A stretch of DNA of 35,483 nucleotides from Smithellaceae bacterium (lineage in GTDB: Bacteria > Desulfobacterota > Syntrophia > Syntrophales > Smithellaceae), in the NCBI GenBank assembly GCA_030690945.1, contig JAUYFM010000009.1, positions 1 to 35,483 on the forward strand, given 5' to 3'. Position numbers and translations under genes: made by a program. Shown one piece after another: positions 33,581-35,483 of this stretch. Within the stretch, counting starts at the first letter, position 1. Every line of letters begins with the position of its first letter. The notes below the pieces were generated by a model. It was not told where the DNA came from. It did not search any database and was given only the letters and a program-made list of their open reading frames with translations.

Positions 33581-34024
33581 ATGGAAAAAATAAAAGTTCA
33601 CATTCAAAAAATCGCGGGTAACGAGGATATTCCTCTGCCTGCATACATGACCGGACAGGCGGCGGGGATGGACATCTTTGCGGCGGTGCCACTCTCTGAA
33701 ACGATTTTGCCTGGTCAGCGCAAAAAAATCCCGACCGGTATTGCTATTGCCTTGCCCGAAGGATATGAGGCGCAAATCCGACCACGCAGCGGTTTGGCTA
33801 TTCATCAGGGAATCACGCTTCTGAATTCACCCGGCACGATTGACGCGGATTACCGGGGTGAGATCGCTTTGATTGTTATTAACCATGGCGTTGAGTCTTT
33901 TGTAGTTCAAAGAGGTATGCGCCTGGCGCAAATGGTGATCCAGAGAGTTTGTCAGGCCCAATGGGTCGAATCAGCCGAGCTGGATGCAACAACCAGGGGC
34001 AACGGAGGCTTTGGGCATACCTGA
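33581..34024 (+). CDS. dut: dUTP diphosphatase
   Basis: 147 residues from ATG 33581 ([20 protein letters not shown]), which puts motif I ([10 protein letters not shown]) at the usual distance; another ATG at 33563 lies inside a hairpin. All five trimeric dUTPase motifs are seen: [36 protein letters not shown] and the C-terminal RGNGGFGHT, which ends one residue after the usual GFGST-type position. It hydrolyses dUTP to dUMP. It is distal in the pnp transcript or has its own unseen promoter. Confidence 0.95.
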   Translation: MEKIKVHIQKIAGNEDIPLPAYMTGQAAGMDIFAAVPLSETILPGQRKKIPTGIAIALPEGYEAQIRPRSGLAIHQGITLLNSPGTIDADYRGEIALIVINHGVESFVVQRGMRLAQMVIQRVCQAQWVESAELDATTRGNGGFGHT

Positions 34025-34096
34025 GTGTTTCTAGCGTTTTGCATTTGTCTTTAAACAGTGGTATGAAAAACAAAATCGTATCAATAAGACTGGTTC

Positions 34097-35272
34097 ATGA
34101 AAAAACACAAAGTTAAAAAAACATTTCAGGAAATCAATGAAAAGATCAAGCAGGGACGCGCCGTTGTCGTCACCGCTGAAGAAATGATCGATGTCGTGGA
34201 AAAGCATGGCGACGTGGAAGCGGCCCGACGGATTGACGTTGTTACCACCGGAACATTCGGCGCGATGTGTTCTTCGGGGGCTTTTCTGAATTTCGGCCAT
34301 ACCTCTCCGCGTATCCGGGCTTCCAAAGTATGGCTCAATGATGTGCCCGCTTACGGCGGCATCGCGGCCGTGGATTGTTATTTGGGCGCCACGGAAGTGG
34401 TGGAAGGCGATCCGCTCAACAGTGTTTATCCCGGCGAGTTCAATTATGGCGGCGGCCATGTGATTGAAGACTTGGTGGCTGGCAACGCCGTGAAGCTAAG
34501 AGCTGAGGGCTATGGCACTGATTGCTATCCGTCGCGCAAATTTGAAAAGAATATTACCATCAACGATCTGAGGGACGCCGTTTTATTCAATCCGCGTAAT
34601 GCCTATCAAAACTATAATTGCGCCGTAAACCTGTCGGATACCACCATCTACACCTATATGGGCATGCTGCGACCGCGAATGGCTAATGCATCTTATGCGA
34701 CGGCAGGCCAGTTGAGTCCTTTGTTTAATGATCCTTACTACCGCACGATTGGTATCGGCACGCGGATATTTTTGGGCGGAGCGCAAGGGTTTGTGGCCTG
34801 GCCGGGCACGCAGCATAATCCCAATGTGGCAAGAGGTCCTAATGGCGTACCCAAAGAGGGCGCAGGCACCATAGCCGTCATTGGTAATTTAAAGGAAATG
34901 AGCCCCGAGTGGCTGACCGGCGCCAGTATTTTAGGCTACGGTATTTCGTTGTTTGTCGGTATTGGTATTCCCATTCCTATTCTGGATGAAGATATGGCGC
35001 GCTTCACCGCAGTGAAAGACGCAGATATTTACGCTCAGGTTTATGATTACAGTATGGACTATCCCAAAGGCAACCCCAAACCTATAGCGGAGGTCACTTA
35101 TAAGGATCTGCGTAGCGGCGCGATTATCATCGACGATAAAAAAGTCATCACCGCTCCTCTGTCCAGTTATTACAAGGCCAATCAAATTGCCAATATCCTG
35201 AAAGACTGGATCGAAAGCGGCAAATTCCTGCTCGGCGAGCCGCAACAGTGCTTGCCTTCTGTTAATATTTAA
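34097..35272 (+). CDS. Homocysteine biosynthesis (HcyBio, DUF39) protein
   Basis: 391 residues, full length for the PF01837 family: TFQEINEKIKQGRAVVVTAEEM, MCSSGAFLNFGHTSPRIR (Cys58), AAVDCYLGAT (Cys94), GYGTDCYPSRKF (Cys143), GGAQGFVAWPGTQHNP. In methanogens and many anaerobic Deltaproteobacteria this protein helps convert aspartate semialdehyde and sulfide to homocysteine, usually with a NIL/ferredoxin-domain partner (MA1821/MA1822 in Methanosarcina). No partner is visible in the 211 bases after it; it may lie beyond the edge. The three cysteines are candidates for persulfide chemistry. No strong ribosome-binding site precedes the ATG. Confidence 0.9.
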   Translation: MKKHKVKKTFQEINEKIKQGRAVVVTAEEMIDVVEKHGDVEAARRIDVVTTGTFGAMCSSGAFLNFGHTSPRIRASKVWLNDVPAYGGIAAVDCYLGATEVVEGDPLNSVYPGEFNYGGGHVIEDLVAGNAVKLRAEGYGTDCYPSRKFEKNITINDLRDAVLFNPRNAYQNYNCAVNLSDTTIYTYMGMLRPRMANASYATAGQLSPLFNDPYYRTIGIGTRIFLGGAQGFVAWPGTQHNPNVARGPNGVPKEGAGTIAVIGNLKEMSPEWLTGASILGYGISLFVGIGIPIPILDEDMARFTAVKDADIYAQVYDYSMDYPKGNPKPIAEVTYKDLRSGAIIIDDKKVITAPLSSYYKANQIANILKDWIESGKFLLGEPQQCLPSVNI

Positions 35273-35455
35273 TTTCCCGAAGATTCTTTCAAAGCGTGTC
35301 TCTTTTGCCTTAATCCAGTTTCGACATTGTAATTATATTGATACACTACTGTCCGGAATAACCGACAATTAAGATTTGTAAAAGGTTAACATATTTCACG
35401 AAAGATGCAATTTATGTTTGTCTTCGACTTGAAAACGCATAGCGGAATCTGTAAA

Positions 35456-35482
35456 CCTTCCCGAAGAATATTTCAGGGAAGG
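35456..35482 (+). other. Small hairpin at the window edge
   Basis: CCTTCCC (35456-35462) pairs with GGGAAGG (35476-35482) across 13 bases. The final GGGAAGGA could also be the ribosome-binding site of a gene beyond the window. Nothing else is recognised between 35273 and 35455. Confidence 0.35.
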
Positions 35483-35483
35483 A

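Overview
The window reads as a chromosomal segment of an anaerobic, Gram-negative, Deltaproteobacteria-like organism (Desulfobacterota; the gene content suggests the Syntrophus/Smithella neighbourhood). This is an inference from protein style and gene order: a rimP-nusA-infB-rbfA-nrnA-truB-rpsO-pnp cluster, a homocysteine-biosynthesis (HcyBio/DUF39) protein, 3-hydroxyacyl-CoA chemistry, and a sigma-54 response regulator. No rRNA, CRISPR array, phage or transposase gene was seen. One tRNA is present.

Layout. (1) 1-1229: the 5' part of a SAM-dependent methyltransferase (minus strand, leaving the window at base 1), the remnant of a short-chain dehydrogenase start, and a gene-free stretch filled with palindromic repeats. 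(2) 1230-6718, minus strand: a branched-chain amino acid operon in the order leader peptide-ilvB-ilvN-ilvC-ilvD. The leader peptide is rich in Val/Leu codons and is followed by a chain of mutually exclusive hairpins ending in two terminators, a transcription attenuator that can be read base by base. A MITE-like repeat sits between ilvC and ilvD. (3) 6746-9944, minus: tatB-tatC-penicillin-binding protein 1A. (4) 10132-14030, mainly plus: an unknown membrane protein, a 3-hydroxybutyryl-CoA dehydrogenase with its own promoter and terminator, a second copy of the composite palindromic repeat, an FmdB-type zinc ribbon protein, a small cysteine-rich protein (minus), and a two-subunit hotdog-fold hydratase. 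(5) 14067-16955: a sigma-54 activating response regulator and a histidine kinase, tail to tail. (6) 17085-19179, minus: two small exported Lys/Ala-rich proteins and a tetraprenyl-beta-curcumene synthase-like (DUF2600) terpene enzyme. (7) 19319-23683: a YhiN/HI0933-type flavoprotein, an MFS transporter and release factor 3. (8) 23866-34024, plus: tRNA-Gly(CCC), then rimP, nusA, infB, rbfA, nrnA, truB, rpsO, pnp and dut, the translation/RNA-turnover operon, with a large stem-loop before pnp and a perfect 15-bp hairpin before dut. (9) 34097-35272: HcyBio-type protein.

The most striking signal is the ilvB attenuator (about 6468-6718), where arms A:B, B:C and C:D can pair in turn downstream of a peptide containing LLVVVVL. 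Other notable points are the Bacteroidetes/fungal-type ketol-acid reductoisomerase, the DUF2600 terpene synthase, the tRNA-headed rimP operon, the RNase III-like stem-loop before pnp, and a composite repeat present twice about 11 kb apart. I did not find a convincing new defence or mobile system here.
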